Shown: positions 1-9,187 of the stretch, one piece after another | How positions within the stretch are numbered: position 1 is the stretch's first letter | Layout of the letters: the number at the start of each line of letters is the position of its first letter | Assembly: GCA_002420185.1 (NCBI GenBank) | Contig: DIHO01000019.1 | Coordinates: 360,367-424,366 of the forward strand | DNA from: Opitutales bacterium UBA5694 | Lineage (GTDB): Bacteria; Verrucomicrobiota; Verrucomicrobiia; Opitutales; Opitutaceae | DNA: 64,000 nucleotides | Reading direction: 5' to 3' | Program-made: the position numbers and the translations under genes | Notes under the pieces: model-generated | What the model saw: the letters and a program-made list of their open reading frames with translations, nothing else | Database searches by the model: none | What the model was told of the DNA's origin: nothing

Positions 1-285
1 GAGGAGCATCCCGGTTTTCGCCCAGGCGGGAGTTAACACCCTGTAGGGCTAGCTCTCACGTTGTGCTGCGTATCAGAGAGAAATGATAAAGATTCTCCAA
101 CGCGGGACAACACAAGCACTGGCCCAAAGATTGGGCTATTGAAAGATAATTAGACCGGGATTATTGCTCTAGTGGTTAGGAGCCCTGAGGCGTCTTCCCC
201 TACCTTGGCTTTGGTCCCTGCAATTCTGGCCCGCCGTTTTTCGTGGCTATTTGATTAGGTATTCCTATGAAATGCGACGGTCGTT
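1..285. other. Unassigned intergenic start of the window with hairpin potential
   Basis: No coding frame is convincing here. Several complementary segments are visible: a perfect 6-bp hairpin at 122-136 (GCCCAA, loop AGA, TTGGGC), and an outer pairing of GTTGT near 61-65 with ACAAC near 109-113 that encloses GCGT/ACGC and GAGA/TCTC pairs. This could be a small structured RNA or the leader of the maf gene. I compared it by eye with 6S RNA, SRP RNA, RNase P RNA, tmRNA and the common riboswitch cores and found no diagnostic motif, so it stays unassigned. Confidence 0.3.
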
Positions 286-870
286 ATGAGTGCATCTAAT
301 CCAGCTAGATTCATCCTCGCTTCCGCCTCGCCTCGCCGAAAAGACATCTTGGAGCGGATGGGGGCTCCATTCGAGATCATCCCTGCGGAGGTGGAAGAGA
401 ATGAATCGGGTGATTCCGATCCGGAAGCCATGGTACGTGAGAATGCATTTTTAAAGGCCGGTTGGGTGGGAAATCGATTTCCCGACCGTTTTGTTCTGGG
501 CTCGGACACAACGGTTCATCTAGACGGACGGGTACTGAACAAACCCGTTGATATGGACGATGCACGAAGCATGTTACGAAAACTTTCAAAACGTACCCAT
601 ATTGTACATACGGGAGTTTCGCTTCAATGCCAGTCTAGGCAGATTGAGGAGACAATCGGCGTTCGAAGCGAGGTGACTTTCAAAGAGCTGAGTGATGAGA
701 CTATCGAACGCTATTTCGAGATCGTTAATCCGCTGGACAAGGCGGGCTCTTATGGAATTCAGGAGGGAACGGATCTTGTTATCGAATCCTTTAAGGGGTC
801 GCATTCCAACATCATGGGGTTGCCATTTGATGAAACAAAGGCCATGCTGGTGAGTCACAGTTTAATCTGA
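286..870 (+). CDS. maf: Maf-family nucleoside triphosphate pyrophosphatase
   Basis: Cytoplasmic house-cleaning enzyme of the Maf family, which hydrolyses non-canonical or pyrimidine NTPs to NMP and pyrophosphate. The 194-residue length is normal. The signature near residues 12-18 (ASASPRR) is the family phosphate-binding loop. GSDTTV near residue 72 and the GSYGIQ segment near residue 157 are the other conserved blocks. The start is the ATG at 286, which gives the usual short lead to the ASASPRR motif. The TonB-like gene begins 8 nt after the stop, so the two are probably co-transcribed. Which Maf subfamily (dTTP/UTP or m7GTP type) it belongs to is not certain from motifs alone. Confidence 0.93.
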   Translation: MSASNPARFILASASPRRKDILERMGAPFEIIPAEVEENESGDSDPEAMVRENAFLKAGWVGNRFPDRFVLGSDTTVHLDGRVLNKPVDMDDARSMLRKLSKRTHIVHTGVSLQCQSRQIEETIGVRSEVTFKELSDETIERYFEIVNPLDKAGSYGIQEGTDLVIESFKGSHSNIMGLPFDETKAMLVSHSLI

Positions 871-878
871 CCTCGAGA

Positions 879-2054
879 ATGTCATTTTCAACAGAGGAAA
901 TCACCCGGAAACGAATCCGACGAGGCAAGGAGAGGCTTCTGATGGATGCGCTGCTCCGCCGTCGTGCGATTTCGCGTCGTTCGCTTATTGCGGGGGTGAT
1001 CGGGACGATATTATTTCATTTAATTGGCTTCTTATGGATGCCCTCGAACGTTTTTACTACGGAACGAACTAAGATTCAGGACCGTTTTAGGGAATACGAG
1101 GTTGAGCTAATGCCGCCTGATGAGGAAGAGCCGGAGCAAGTCTACACTCAGACAAATCCAGATGCCCCAGAGAATGAGCCTGACCAAACCAACAATTTTG
1201 CCGCTCGCAGTCAGCAGGCGGCTCAAGAGGATAAACCCGACGAACTTGACCAGGAGAATCGACCCTCGGTTGAGAGCGAGGATGATATCGAGACCAACCA
1301 GTTTTTGATGGGTGACCTGAGGCCTCCAGAGATCACCCCGCCCCCAGCTCCCGAAATTCAGGAGCAGGAGGAGACGGAGACTGCCGAGGAACGACCTTTG
1401 CTGCTTCCGCAGGTGGAGACTTTGCCTCTGGAGAAGCAGATTCCGATACCGGGCGAGCAGGAAGAAAAAGACCCGGATGAAACGGGACTCGCCGAAATTG
1501 ACCACGAAGAAATAGATGCCGCCACCAATGTAAATGAGTACCTGAAGGGAGAGGCGGAAGAAGGGGATGAAAAAGAGCAAGAGGCAGCCGGGCTCCAGCC
1601 GCTCGTCGCACCGCAGAGTGCCCAGTTGAGCTCAGACTATTCCGAACCCTCGCCCAGACCGCGACCCCGACTTCCCAAAGTGGCGCCTGGACCCCGCGGC
1701 AATCGTGGGCCCGGTGTTTCGCGCACCGGCACCATCGCGGTCGACGCGAAATTCAGCGAGTTTGGTGAATACATGGAGCGCCTGATCGAGACAATCAGCG
1801 TGCGTTGGAATTCGCTAGCCGATGAAGCGGCTGGCAAGGAGTCCAACAGCAAAGTCTTCCTCCGCTTTATTCTCACGAAGGATGGATACGTAGAGGATCT
1901 GAAATTGCTGCCCAACAGCACTGCTAAAGTGATTGGCATTTATATGTGTCGCACCGCGATCCAGAACGGAGCACCTTATGGGCCCTGGACGCCTGAAATG
2001 GTGGCAGTCTTTGGTCATGAAGAATCAGTCACGTTCTCATTCCACTACCGCTAG
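879..2054 (+). CDS. TonB-like energy-transducer protein
   Basis: Predicted inner-membrane protein that spans the periplasm. Residues about 36-56 form one hydrophobic helix after a basic N-terminus (type II orientation). A long acidic, proline- and glutamate-rich spacer (about 75-270) follows, and the last ~100 residues resemble a TonB C-terminal fold (MERLIETISVRWNS onward, ending FSFHYR). TonB proteins pass proton-motive force from ExbB/ExbD to outer-membrane receptors. No exbB or exbD lies in the window. The gene follows maf by 8 nt. The C-terminal domain is divergent, so a TonB-like periplasm-spanning protein of other function is possible. The 391-residue length is longer than classical TonB because of the spacer. 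Confidence 0.7.
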   Translation: MSFSTEEITRKRIRRGKERLLMDALLRRRAISRRSLIAGVIGTILFHLIGFLWMPSNVFTTERTKIQDRFREYEVELMPPDEEEPEQVYTQTNPDAPENEPDQTNNFAARSQQAAQEDKPDELDQENRPSVESEDDIETNQFLMGDLRPPEITPPPAPEIQEQEETETAEERPLLLPQVETLPLEKQIPIPGEQEEKDPDETGLAEIDHEEIDAATNVNEYLKGEAEEGDEKEQEAAGLQPLVAPQSAQLSSDYSEPSPRPRPRLPKVAPGPRGNRGPGVSRTGTIAVDAKFSEFGEYMERLIETISVRWNSLADEAAGKESNSKVFLRFILTKDGYVEDLKLLPNSTAKVIGIYMCRTAIQNGAPYGPWTPEMVAVFGHEESVTFSFHYR

Positions 2055-2360
2055 TGAGTCGGGATTCGTTTGGGGGTTAAGTCCAGCACGTTCGCCAATT
2101 TGGGATGGTATATAAGTAGTCCATTCCTCTGTCATATCCTTGGATTGGATTTGAAAATCCGTTTCCTCTCATCAAAACACTTTCCGATTAATCCTCGGTT
2201 CGGAATCAAGATTTTTATTCTCAAATTTAACTTCTCCGACTCCCTCGAATGAAGGAGCTTTGTTGCATTGCGACGTTGATTCGTAGATGCCATCCAATCC
2301 ATCCTAGTTTTCGCTGAATTGAAGCCGGCCAAGAGGGCCTTCAATATATTGTGATAGCTG
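2055..2360. other. Intergenic region between convergent genes
   Basis: A 306-nt stretch between the TonB-like gene and the convergent M42 peptidase. It is AT-rich in the middle and has no clear terminator hairpin, repeat or coding frame that I can support. Confidence 0.4.
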
Positions 2361-3425
2361 TTACCAATTCCCGTTTTCGCCGACCTGGAGGTCTTTGGCA
2401 AATCCTTCAAGGAGTCGGATGGATTGTTCGACATCTTCAAGGTCGACTATTTCGCTGGGTGTGTGCATGTAGCGAAGAGGGACAGAGATGAGGCCGGTGG
2501 CGACTCCACTGCGGGCCATTTGAATGGCTCGAGCATCTGTGCCAGTAGGTCGAGGATCACTTTCGAGTTGGTAGGGGATGTCACGTTTCTTGGCCGCCTC
2601 GATCAGTTTATTGAATACGATAGGATTGATGTTTGGACCGCGAGTGATGATCGGTCCTGCTCCCAATTTGGTTTCCCCGAATTTGCGCTTGTCGCAATCA
2701 GGATGATCGGTGCTGTGGCTAACATCCACGGCGACTGCAAAATCAGGATTTACACTGTAGCTAGATGTAATTGCACCTCTGACGCCGATTTCTTCCTGGG
2801 CGGTGCCCACAGATATTACTTTTGCTTTTAAGGACTCATTGTCTGCCGACAGGCGACGCAGTGTTTCCCCGACAATGTAGGCTCCGCACTTGTTGTCGAA
2901 GGCGCGAGCTGCACCAACGGAACCATGAATGAGTTCGAACTCGTGATCGTAAGTGGCTACGTCGCCTACTTGCACACGTGTCAAAGCGTCTTCCTTGTTT
3001 GCCGCGGCAATATCGATCCATATCTCATTGATTTTTGGGACCTTTTCTCTGTCTTCCGCATTCATGAGGTGGACCGCTCGTTTACCCGTGACCCCTTTTA
3101 TCACTCCCCTTTTGGTCTGGATGAGCACGCGACGGCCCGGTATGATGATACGGTCGTGGCCGCCAATAGTGGCGAAGTAGAGGAACCCTTTTTCGTCGAT
3201 GTAGGTGATGATGAAACCAAGTTCGTCAAGATGACCGGAAAACATGACTGATGGCCCACCATTCCCTTTGAGGGTTGCGATGCGATTGCCTAGAACGTCC
3301 CGTTCGTAGGAATCGGAACGGGCCTCGACATATTTGTCGAAGACGGCCTGGGCTTGTCCTTCCGCTCCCGAAGGGCTTTTGGCGTTGAGTAAATCGACGA
3401 GGAATTCAGACGGTGTATAGGTCAT
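2361..3425 (-). CDS. M42-family glutamyl aminopeptidase/tetrahedral aminopeptidase
   Basis: Cytoplasmic di-metal aminopeptidase of family M42, which forms large tetrahedral assemblies and trims short peptides. At 354 residues it is full length. Metal and catalytic motifs are visible: SGHLDELGF near residues 63-71 (His and Asp ligands), AFDNKCGA near 175 (bridging Asp), and AQEEIGVRGA near 210 (catalytic Glu pair). A late His in MHTPSEI near residue 320 completes the metal site. It lies 189 nt downstream of the flavoprotein gene on the same strand, so an operon is possible. The family has often been misnamed endoglucanase, and there is no reason to call a cellulase here. Confidence 0.9.
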   Translation of the reverse strand: MTYTPSEFLVDLLNAKSPSGAEGQAQAVFDKYVEARSDSYERDVLGNRIATLKGNGGPSVMFSGHLDELGFIITYIDEKGFLYFATIGGHDRIIIPGRRVLIQTKRGVIKGVTGKRAVHLMNAEDREKVPKINEIWIDIAAANKEDALTRVQVGDVATYDHEFELIHGSVGAARAFDNKCGAYIVGETLRRLSADNESLKAKVISVGTAQEEIGVRGAITSSYSVNPDFAVAVDVSHSTDHPDCDKRKFGETKLGAGPIITRGPNINPIVFNKLIEAAKKRDIPYQLESDPRPTGTDARAIQMARSGVATGLISVPLRYMHTPSEIVDLEDVEQSIRLLEGFAKDLQVGENGNW

Positions 3426-3614
3426 AATTTAGAAAACAAATGTAAGGGAAATATCGATTGATTGGGAAGGATTGAATGAATGCGCGTGGTATTGATCGCG
3501 GTTTTGAATCCATCACGAACATAATGGAAGAATTACTAAAAGAACTTCTGCATTTCGATGATCAGACGCGGCATTCTGCAAGACTTTACCGTGCGGATTG
3601 GGTAGCCCGCCACC

Positions 3615-5003
3615 TTATTGCACCGCGAGTTCGTCGACGATGTCTTCAAGGGGATAAGATATTATTTCTGAGAGAGTAGGGTGATACCAATGGGTTTGAA
3701 GGAGAGATGCTGCGGTAAGTCCATTCGATATCGCGACGGAAAGGGCGTGTATTAGCTCTCCAGCATCTTTGGATACGATTTCGGCGCCGATAATTTTGCC
3801 CGTTGGCTTTTCTCCGAAGAGCCGTACGAACCCTTGCTTGGCCTCCATGAGAATGGATTTCCCGTGGTCATCGAACGGATAGTCGGCGGTAATGTATTCA
3901 ATATTCCGCTTCTTTAACTCCTTTTCTGTCAGTCCGACCCGAGCGACTTGGGGATCAGTGAAGACGATATCGAGCATGTGGTCGTAGTTGAGGGGAGTCT
4001 TTTCGATCCCGGAAGCATGGTAGGCTGCGAGCTCACCTTGTAGCACTGCAGTGTGTACGACTTCGAAGGGTCCAGTGCAATCGCCTGCGGCATACACTGC
4101 TGGATTGGAGGTGCGTTGGTATTTGTCTGTCTGAATTTGGCCATTGGGCTCGAGCTCGATTCCGGCGTTTTCGAGACCCAGTGAAGCCGTAGCAGGGAAC
4201 CGTCCGAGAGCATTTACAACATGCCTTGCTGAACGGGTGACTTGAGTGCCTGTGTGCTCGAAGGTGATATCAAAGCCGGAATCGGTTTTGGAAATGCTAA
4301 GGAGTTTGGTGTCCGTCAGCAGATCGACTCCTTCTCTGATCAGTGCTTTCTCTACGACTTTGGAAACGTCGGGAGCCTGATCCTTGAGGATGTGTGGGCT
4401 CCTTTGTATCTGAATGGTTTTGCATCCGACACGGTTTAGAAACTGGGTGAGTTCGCAAGCAACCACTCCTCCGCCCAGCACGATAGCGGATTCTGGGAGT
4501 TCGCTTAGATCCAATACATCATCACTTGTCCAAATTTCGGGTAGGTCGATTCCAGGTATGGGCGGTTTCGATACGTAGGAACCTGTCGCGATGATAAAGT
4601 GTTTTCCTTTTATTTGTGTTCCGTCGTCGAGCTCGACCGTGTCATTAGAAATGAACTTGGCAAAGTTTCGGTAGAGGTGAAATTTGCCACTCTCCATCGA
4701 TTCGATTCGGTAGTCGGTAAACTCTTTGATAGTTGCTAGTTTGCGCTCATGAAGGGCTTTCATGTCGACCTTAGCGTGTGGAATGGAGAGTCCAAAGCGG
4801 GTTCCCTGCTGAGCAAGGTGGAGGACCTCGGCTGAATAGATGAGGGTTTTTGAGGGCATACAACCTTTGAGAATACAGAGACCGCCCAGTTCTTTGGCCC
4901 CGTCAATAATGGCGACATTGTCAGAATATTGTCTAGCGACCCGGGCGGCGTTGTACCCGCCGCTCCCGCCGCCAATAGCTATGAAATCGTGTTCTTTAAT
5001 CAT
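3615..5003 (-). CDS. Dihydrolipoamide dehydrogenase-like pyridine nucleotide-disulfide oxidoreductase
   Basis: FAD flavoprotein of the lipoamide dehydrogenase/mercuric reductase family. It shows the FAD-binding loop GGGSGGYNAA, the redox-active disulfide CILKGC soon after, the NAD-binding loop VLGGGVVACE, the FAD contact YAAGDC, and the C-terminal dimer-interface HPTLSE that supplies the catalytic His-Glu pair. I chose the ATG at 5003 (MIKEHDFIAIGG), which gives 462 residues. An in-frame ATG at 5084 would add 27 residues lacking family similarity. No 2-oxoacid dehydrogenase E1/E2 genes are adjacent, so the physiological substrate is unproven. A soluble transhydrogenase-like or unknown disulfide reductase role is possible. 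Confidence 0.85.
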   Translation of the reverse strand: MIKEHDFIAIGGGSGGYNAARVARQYSDNVAIIDGAKELGGLCILKGCMPSKTLIYSAEVLHLAQQGTRFGLSIPHAKVDMKALHERKLATIKEFTDYRIESMESGKFHLYRNFAKFISNDTVELDDGTQIKGKHFIIATGSYVSKPPIPGIDLPEIWTSDDVLDLSELPESAIVLGGGVVACELTQFLNRVGCKTIQIQRSPHILKDQAPDVSKVVEKALIREGVDLLTDTKLLSISKTDSGFDITFEHTGTQVTRSARHVVNALGRFPATASLGLENAGIELEPNGQIQTDKYQRTSNPAVYAAGDCTGPFEVVHTAVLQGELAAYHASGIEKTPLNYDHMLDIVFTDPQVARVGLTEKELKKRNIEYITADYPFDDHGKSILMEAKQGFVRLFGEKPTGKIIGAEIVSKDAGELIHALSVAISNGLTAASLLQTHWYHPTLSEIISYPLEDIVDELAVQ

Positions 5004-5175
5004 TTGTCTTCTAGATGATTGTCCAATAAGTTCAATATCTTCGTTCTTTGGTCCCATTCGAGCCCAAATTTCGTTTCTTCGCATCGCAATACGCTCTGTT
5101 TATAACACAACTCAAAAGCCAAATTTTGAATCTTAAATATTACTACGATACCTCTTAGCGAATTATCAGATACCC

Positions 5176-5830
5176 TCATGGAACCGAGGGGAAAAGGCTT
5201 AATTGCTGGATGGCCAAGGCTAAAGTTAAAGGCTCCTGTTTTTTAGGGATACGATTTGAGATTGCATGGAACGAATCAGCGACGGGCTGAGCGGTTTCCT
5301 CGCCTACGATCCATGGGATGAGTTTAATGCTGAATTCGATCGCGGTGCCAGATCATTGGGAAGTGATAGTGTGGGCGGACTGGACGATTCGGTCCTGACT
5401 GCAATTGGGGAGTTCGATCTAAATGATGAGTTAATGGTGGTGGGACGATTTTCGAAAATAGCTGCTTGAGCCAGGAATTTTGGAACCCTGGAAATCGCTG
5501 CAACGAATTTGAATCCGCGGCCGCAGGGCTGGACAATCATCAATGATCAAAATGTTCTTAACCGGAAGTAGCACACCGGGACCACCCGCGAGGAAGACCA
5601 TATCTAATGAGCTAACATCAATTCCTCTAAGTGATTGATCCACCTGAAAACGAATGCCGTTGCGACCTTCGACCTGTTGCGAATCGCTAACCGATACCAT
5701 GACCGTTTTAACCCCCCGATTTTATCAATATATTCGCGGGAAGCCAAGGGCTCGGCTTCCTCAATACCGTCAAATACGATCGCTAATACATGTTTGGGTT
5801 GCTTGTATTGCTCGGGATCTGTTTCTATTG
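5176..5830 (-). pseudogene. Broken DJ-1/PfpI family gene
   Basis: Reading the minus strand in three frames restores an almost complete DJ-1/PfpI protein. An N-terminal piece (VLAIVFDGIEEAEPLAS) precedes a frameshift at the 6-C run near 5712-5717. Then comes VSVSDSQQVEGRNGI with DMVFLAGGPG. Another frame shift precedes FVAAISRVPKFLAQA, which corresponds to the nucleophile-elbow segment but has Ser-Arg in place of the usual Cys-Ala. A last shift leads to ITSQ, an in-frame TGA, then SGTAIEFSIKLIP, ending at TGA 5176-5178. At least three frameshifts, one stop and the lost catalytic Cys make this a decayed gene. It explains the 800-nt apparent gap before the epimerase gene. Confidence 0.85.
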
Positions 5831-5916
5831 TTTTTTTTGGGGCCTAGTGGCGAACGTTTGAAATTTTTTCGGTCAATTAAGATGAGCAAGCAAACTTTAG
5901 CGAAAGAGCGAAATAC

Positions 5917-6795
5917 ATGAAGACGGTCCTGATTTTGGGCTGCGGCTATGTAGGACGGGCGGTAGGACTTCATGAGCTAGCACAAGGGAATAGGATCTTG
6001 GCTGTCACTCGGAATAAGGAGATGGCTGACGAGCTCCGTAGTACAGGAATGGACGTTTTTGTGGGAAACGTGCATGAGAAAGCGTGGTATACGTTTGCAG
6101 AGAATGTAGATTGGTCGCTGAATTGCGTAAGTGCCGCCACGCCGAATCTGGAGGGCTATTTGCTCTCTTATGTTGATGGAAATCGATCGTTCACGGAATG
6201 GATGAGACGATCTGGATTTTCGGGCTCCGCGATTTACACTAGCAGCGTTTCTGTGTATCCAGATAGTGGGGGAAGTTGGATAGAAGAAGAAGACGCCCGA
6301 GCCAGTTCGGAGCGATCTGAATTAATCCTGGAATCGGAACGCGTATTTCTGGAATCCAATGACCTCGCTACTAAGACGGTTTTGAGATTAGGTGGAATAT
6401 ACGGTCCAGACCGTTCCTTCCTCGCAAAGCGGATCGCGAAAGCCGATGGAGTGCTTCCCGGGTATGGCGACTATTTTTTAAATCTGATTCGTCTCGAGGA
6501 TATTGTGGGAGCGATAGGAGCCGTTTTTCGATCTGAAAACGCAGGAGGGATTTTTAGCGTGGTGGATGATGTTCCGATATTGAGAGAGAATTTGGTGAGT
6601 GAGTTATCTGCTAGGATGAAGGTGCCAACTCCCGGTTTTGACCCGTCGCTGACTGGGGCCAGAGGATCCCGACGTATGGATGGGCAGCGTCCTGCTAATC
6701 GAAGAATATTGAACAGGAAAATGAAAGAAGTCTTTGATTGGCAGCCGGCTTTTCCGAACGCGATTGAAGGGATGACCAGTTTGGTTTCGAGTTGA
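5917..6795 (+). CDS. NAD-dependent epimerase/dehydratase family protein (YeeZ-like)
   Basis: Extended short-chain dehydrogenase fold. A Rossmann motif LGCGYVGRA begins at residue 7, and YTSSVSVYPDSGGSWIEE near residues 110-127 matches the YeeZ-like subgroup, where the classical Tyr-x3-Lys is replaced. RLGGIYGP near residue 160 is the usual substrate-loop region. The protein is 292 residues, normal for the group, and cytoplasmic with no signal peptide. The substrate is unknown; the subgroup is usually annotated as a nucleoside-diphosphate-sugar epimerase without biochemical proof. It stands alone on the plus strand, 84 nt before ybaB. Confidence 0.8.
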   Translation: MKTVLILGCGYVGRAVGLHELAQGNRILAVTRNKEMADELRSTGMDVFVGNVHEKAWYTFAENVDWSLNCVSAATPNLEGYLLSYVDGNRSFTEWMRRSGFSGSAIYTSSVSVYPDSGGSWIEEEDARASSERSELILESERVFLESNDLATKTVLRLGGIYGPDRSFLAKRIAKADGVLPGYGDYFLNLIRLEDIVGAIGAVFRSENAGGIFSVVDDVPILRENLVSELSARMKVPTPGFDPSLTGARGSRRMDGQRPANRRILNRKMKEVFDWQPAFPNAIEGMTSLVSS

Positions 6796-6879
6796 CGCCT
6801 TGACTGCCTTACTAAAGCTGCCTATGTTTCACACTTCTTAGCTCTCTAATTAGCAACTATCCTTAACGAACTATAAATC

Positions 6880-7188
6880 ATGGCCGGTGTTGGAAAACTT
6901 CTCAAACAAGCGCAGAAAATGCAGAAGCGAATGGAGGTGCTGCAAGCGGAGCTCGCAGGAAAAGAGCTAGAGATCTCAGGCGGTGGTGGAGCAGTGGTTA
7001 TAAGAATTACGGCTTCTGGCGAATTTCAGAATATTACGATCGATCCAGATTTACTAAAGGAAGAGGCCTCTCTAATTGAGGAGACGATTTTGCAAGCCGT
7101 CAAAGAAGCTAGTGCTCAAGCCAAGACGCTACATGAAAAAGAAATGGGAAAAGCGACTGAGGGGATGACTCTTCCCGGGCTGGTGTAA
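6880..7188 (+). CDS. ybaB: YbaB/EbfC nucleoid-associated protein
   Basis: Small DNA-binding protein of 102 residues that works as a homodimer. The N-terminal helix is rich in Lys, Gln and Met (LLKQAQKMQKRM), followed by the conserved ISGGGGAVVI strand and the IDPDLL turn, and it ends TEGMTLPGLV, all typical of the family. It sits 28 nt ahead of recR, the classic ybaB-recR pairing seen across bacteria, and very probably shares its transcript. Confidence 0.95.
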   Translation: MAGVGKLLKQAQKMQKRMEVLQAELAGKELEISGGGGAVVIRITASGEFQNITIDPDLLKEEASLIEETILQAVKEASAQAKTLHEKEMGKATEGMTLPGLV

Positions 7189-7216
7189 CCCTATTGGCTT
7201 TTCGACTGTTTCTTAA

Positions 7217-7813
7217 ATGACCCCCTCGTTCGATACACTGCAAAAGCAGTTGAAGAAGTTGCCAGGCGTTGGGTACCGGTCGGCAGAGAGGATGGCGATC
7301 CAGCTGCTCTTGGAGAAGCCGGAAACCTGTCAGGGGCTCATAGACGCCTTGGCCAATGCTCGAGACAATGTATCGAGCTGCGAGAATTGCGGCAATTTAT
7401 GTGAATCAAAGTGCTGCTCGATTTGCCAGGACGAGCATCGGGCCAATTCGGGTACGGTTTGCGTGGTCGAGCACGTGAGTGATTTACTCTCCTTGGAAAA
7501 GTCCGGTGCGTACAATGGCTCTTACCATGTATTACACGGGAAGCTGTCACCGATCAACGGGATTGGTCCGAGTGAACTAAACTTTGAGTCCCTACTGAAT
7601 CGAGCAAAGGCGGGAGAGGTACCCGAGTTGATCTTGGCATTGCCCAATGACATCGAAGGGGAGGCGACCTGCCACTATATGATTGACCTGCTCCAGCCTT
7701 ACGAAATCAGTGTCACTCGGATCGGATTTGGTCTTCCAAGTGGAGGTTCAGTGCTTTACGCTGATGCCGTAACTCTCAAAAGCGCATTGGATGCTCGCCA
7801 GAATTTTCGTTAA
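7217..7813 (+). CDS. recR: Recombination mediator protein RecR
   Basis: Component of the RecFOR pathway that helps load RecA at single-strand gaps. At 198 residues it is full length. The N-terminal helix-hairpin-helix LPGVGYRSAERMA (about 15-27), a C4 zinc finger (CENCGNLCESKCCSIC, about 55-70) and a Toprim domain (VCVVEHVSDLLSLEKSG, about 76 onward) are in the canonical order. The C-terminal Walker-B-like segment with GLPSGGSVLYAD is present. It directly follows ybaB. Confidence 0.97.
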   Translation: MTPSFDTLQKQLKKLPGVGYRSAERMAIQLLLEKPETCQGLIDALANARDNVSSCENCGNLCESKCCSICQDEHRANSGTVCVVEHVSDLLSLEKSGAYNGSYHVLHGKLSPINGIGPSELNFESLLNRAKAGEVPELILALPNDIEGEATCHYMIDLLQPYEISVTRIGFGLPSGGSVLYADAVTLKSALDARQNFR

Positions 7814-8111
7814 TTAGAATGCACGTCCCAGATTTAATTGAGATCAAAGTCGCTTCTAAGGGCGGAAGCGATTAGTTCACAAGAGATTTGGTCTTCTGAA
7901 ACGAAGACGTTCATGTAGGTCTGAAAGCATGTTGGAAATGTAAGAAAGGAAAGTGGGAACTTGCACCAGAATCAATACTAGCTATCTGAGGGCTGGAAAC
8001 GATTTTTTCGAGCGCCCCTAGATAAAGCCAACCTTAGAGACGCCTAGGGAAAACTCGATTTTCGAGCAAGGCCTGTTAGAAATCGAACTCTAGGCGGTTT
8101 CTTAATGCGAG

Positions 8112-9101
8112 CTACTTTTTAAAACCGTTCGGATTGGATTGGTGCCATTTCCAAGCGGTCTCAACGATTGATTTGATATCAAGAAATTCTATTTCCCAGT
8201 TGAGCTCTTTGATTGCTTTTTCGGGATAAGCGTAAGCGGCAGGAACGTCTCCGGGTCTTCTGGGACCAAACTCGTGCGGGACTTTGAGGCCAGTGACGTC
8301 CTCGACTGTATTGATAACTTCCAGGACGCTGGAAGCTTTTCCAGTTCCGAGATTATAATGGAGTGCTGTTCCTGGAGTTTGCAGTTTTTCGAAAGATGCG
8401 ATGTGCGCACGGCTCAAGTCGTTGACATGGATATAGTCTCGAAGGCAGGTCCCGTCTGGAGTGGGGTAGTCGTTCCCAAAAATGATCAGCTTGTCGCGTT
8501 GCCCTCTGGCGGCTTGAATGGCGAGTGGGATGAGGTGGGTTTCCGGGTCGTGGTCTTCACCGATTTTTCCACCTGGATCCGCGCCGGAGGCATTGAAGTA
8601 GCGGAAGCAGGCATAAGACAATCCGTAGGCCTTGGTACAGAATTCGAGGAGAACCTCCACATCCTGCTTGGTTTGGCCATAAGGACTGAGGGCTCGGCGG
8701 GGAAGATCCTCGTGCAATGGCATCTCATTTGTGTCTCCAAAAATAGTGCAGGACGAACTGAAAATGAAGGTGTTAACCTTCGCGTTTTTCATCGCTTGCA
8801 GCAGGCGAATGGTTTTGGCGATGTTGTTGTCATAGTATTTGAGGGGATCCGTCGTGGATTCACCGACGTAGGCGAATGCCGCAAAATGCATAACGATGTC
8901 GACCTCCTCCTTTTCCAGAATCGGTTGGGTGAATGAGATGTCACCCATGTCGCCGTCGTAGGCGGTAACGCCCTGCGGGATGGAGTCGCGGTGGCCGTAG
9001 ACGAAACTGTCCAGTATTACGGTTTCGTGACCCGCTGCGAGCAACTGTCTCACACAGTGACTCCCTATGAATCCGGCTCCGCCGACGACTAGTATCTTCA
9101 T
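8112..9101 (-). CDS. galE: UDP-glucose 4-epimerase
   Basis: Interconverts UDP-glucose and UDP-galactose (Leloir pathway, and precursor supply for cell-surface glycans). The 329-residue extended SDR shows the NAD-binding GGAGFIGSH at residues 7-15, the catalytic Ser in SSSCTIFG near 122, and the YGQTK Tyr-x3-Lys motif near 146. FRYFNASGADP and the late GDVPAAYA block are GalE hallmarks. It is a single gene on the minus strand, divergent from the ketosynthase gene with an 86-nt spacer that must hold both promoters. Confidence 0.95.
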   Translation of the reverse strand: MKILVVGGAGFIGSHCVRQLLAAGHETVILDSFVYGHRDSIPQGVTAYDGDMGDISFTQPILEKEEVDIVMHFAAFAYVGESTTDPLKYYDNNIAKTIRLLQAMKNAKVNTFIFSSSCTIFGDTNEMPLHEDLPRRALSPYGQTKQDVEVLLEFCTKAYGLSYACFRYFNASGADPGGKIGEDHDPETHLIPLAIQAARGQRDKLIIFGNDYPTPDGTCLRDYIHVNDLSRAHIASFEKLQTPGTALHYNLGTGKASSVLEVINTVEDVTGLKVPHEFGPRRPGDVPAAYAYPEKAIKELNWEIEFLDIKSIVETAWKWHQSNPNGFKK

Positions 9102-9187
9102 TATTCTGGTTTAGTATTGATAAGGAGGACTTTTTAGCTACGCAAAGAACATTATCTTACGGATGGCAAAATTAAAATTTCCTAGAA

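Noticed and set aside
1..285. 6S RNA, RNase P RNA, SRP RNA or tmRNA
   Set aside because: Diagnostic segments of each (for example the SRP GGAAG loop or the tmRNA T-loop and CCA end) are missing.
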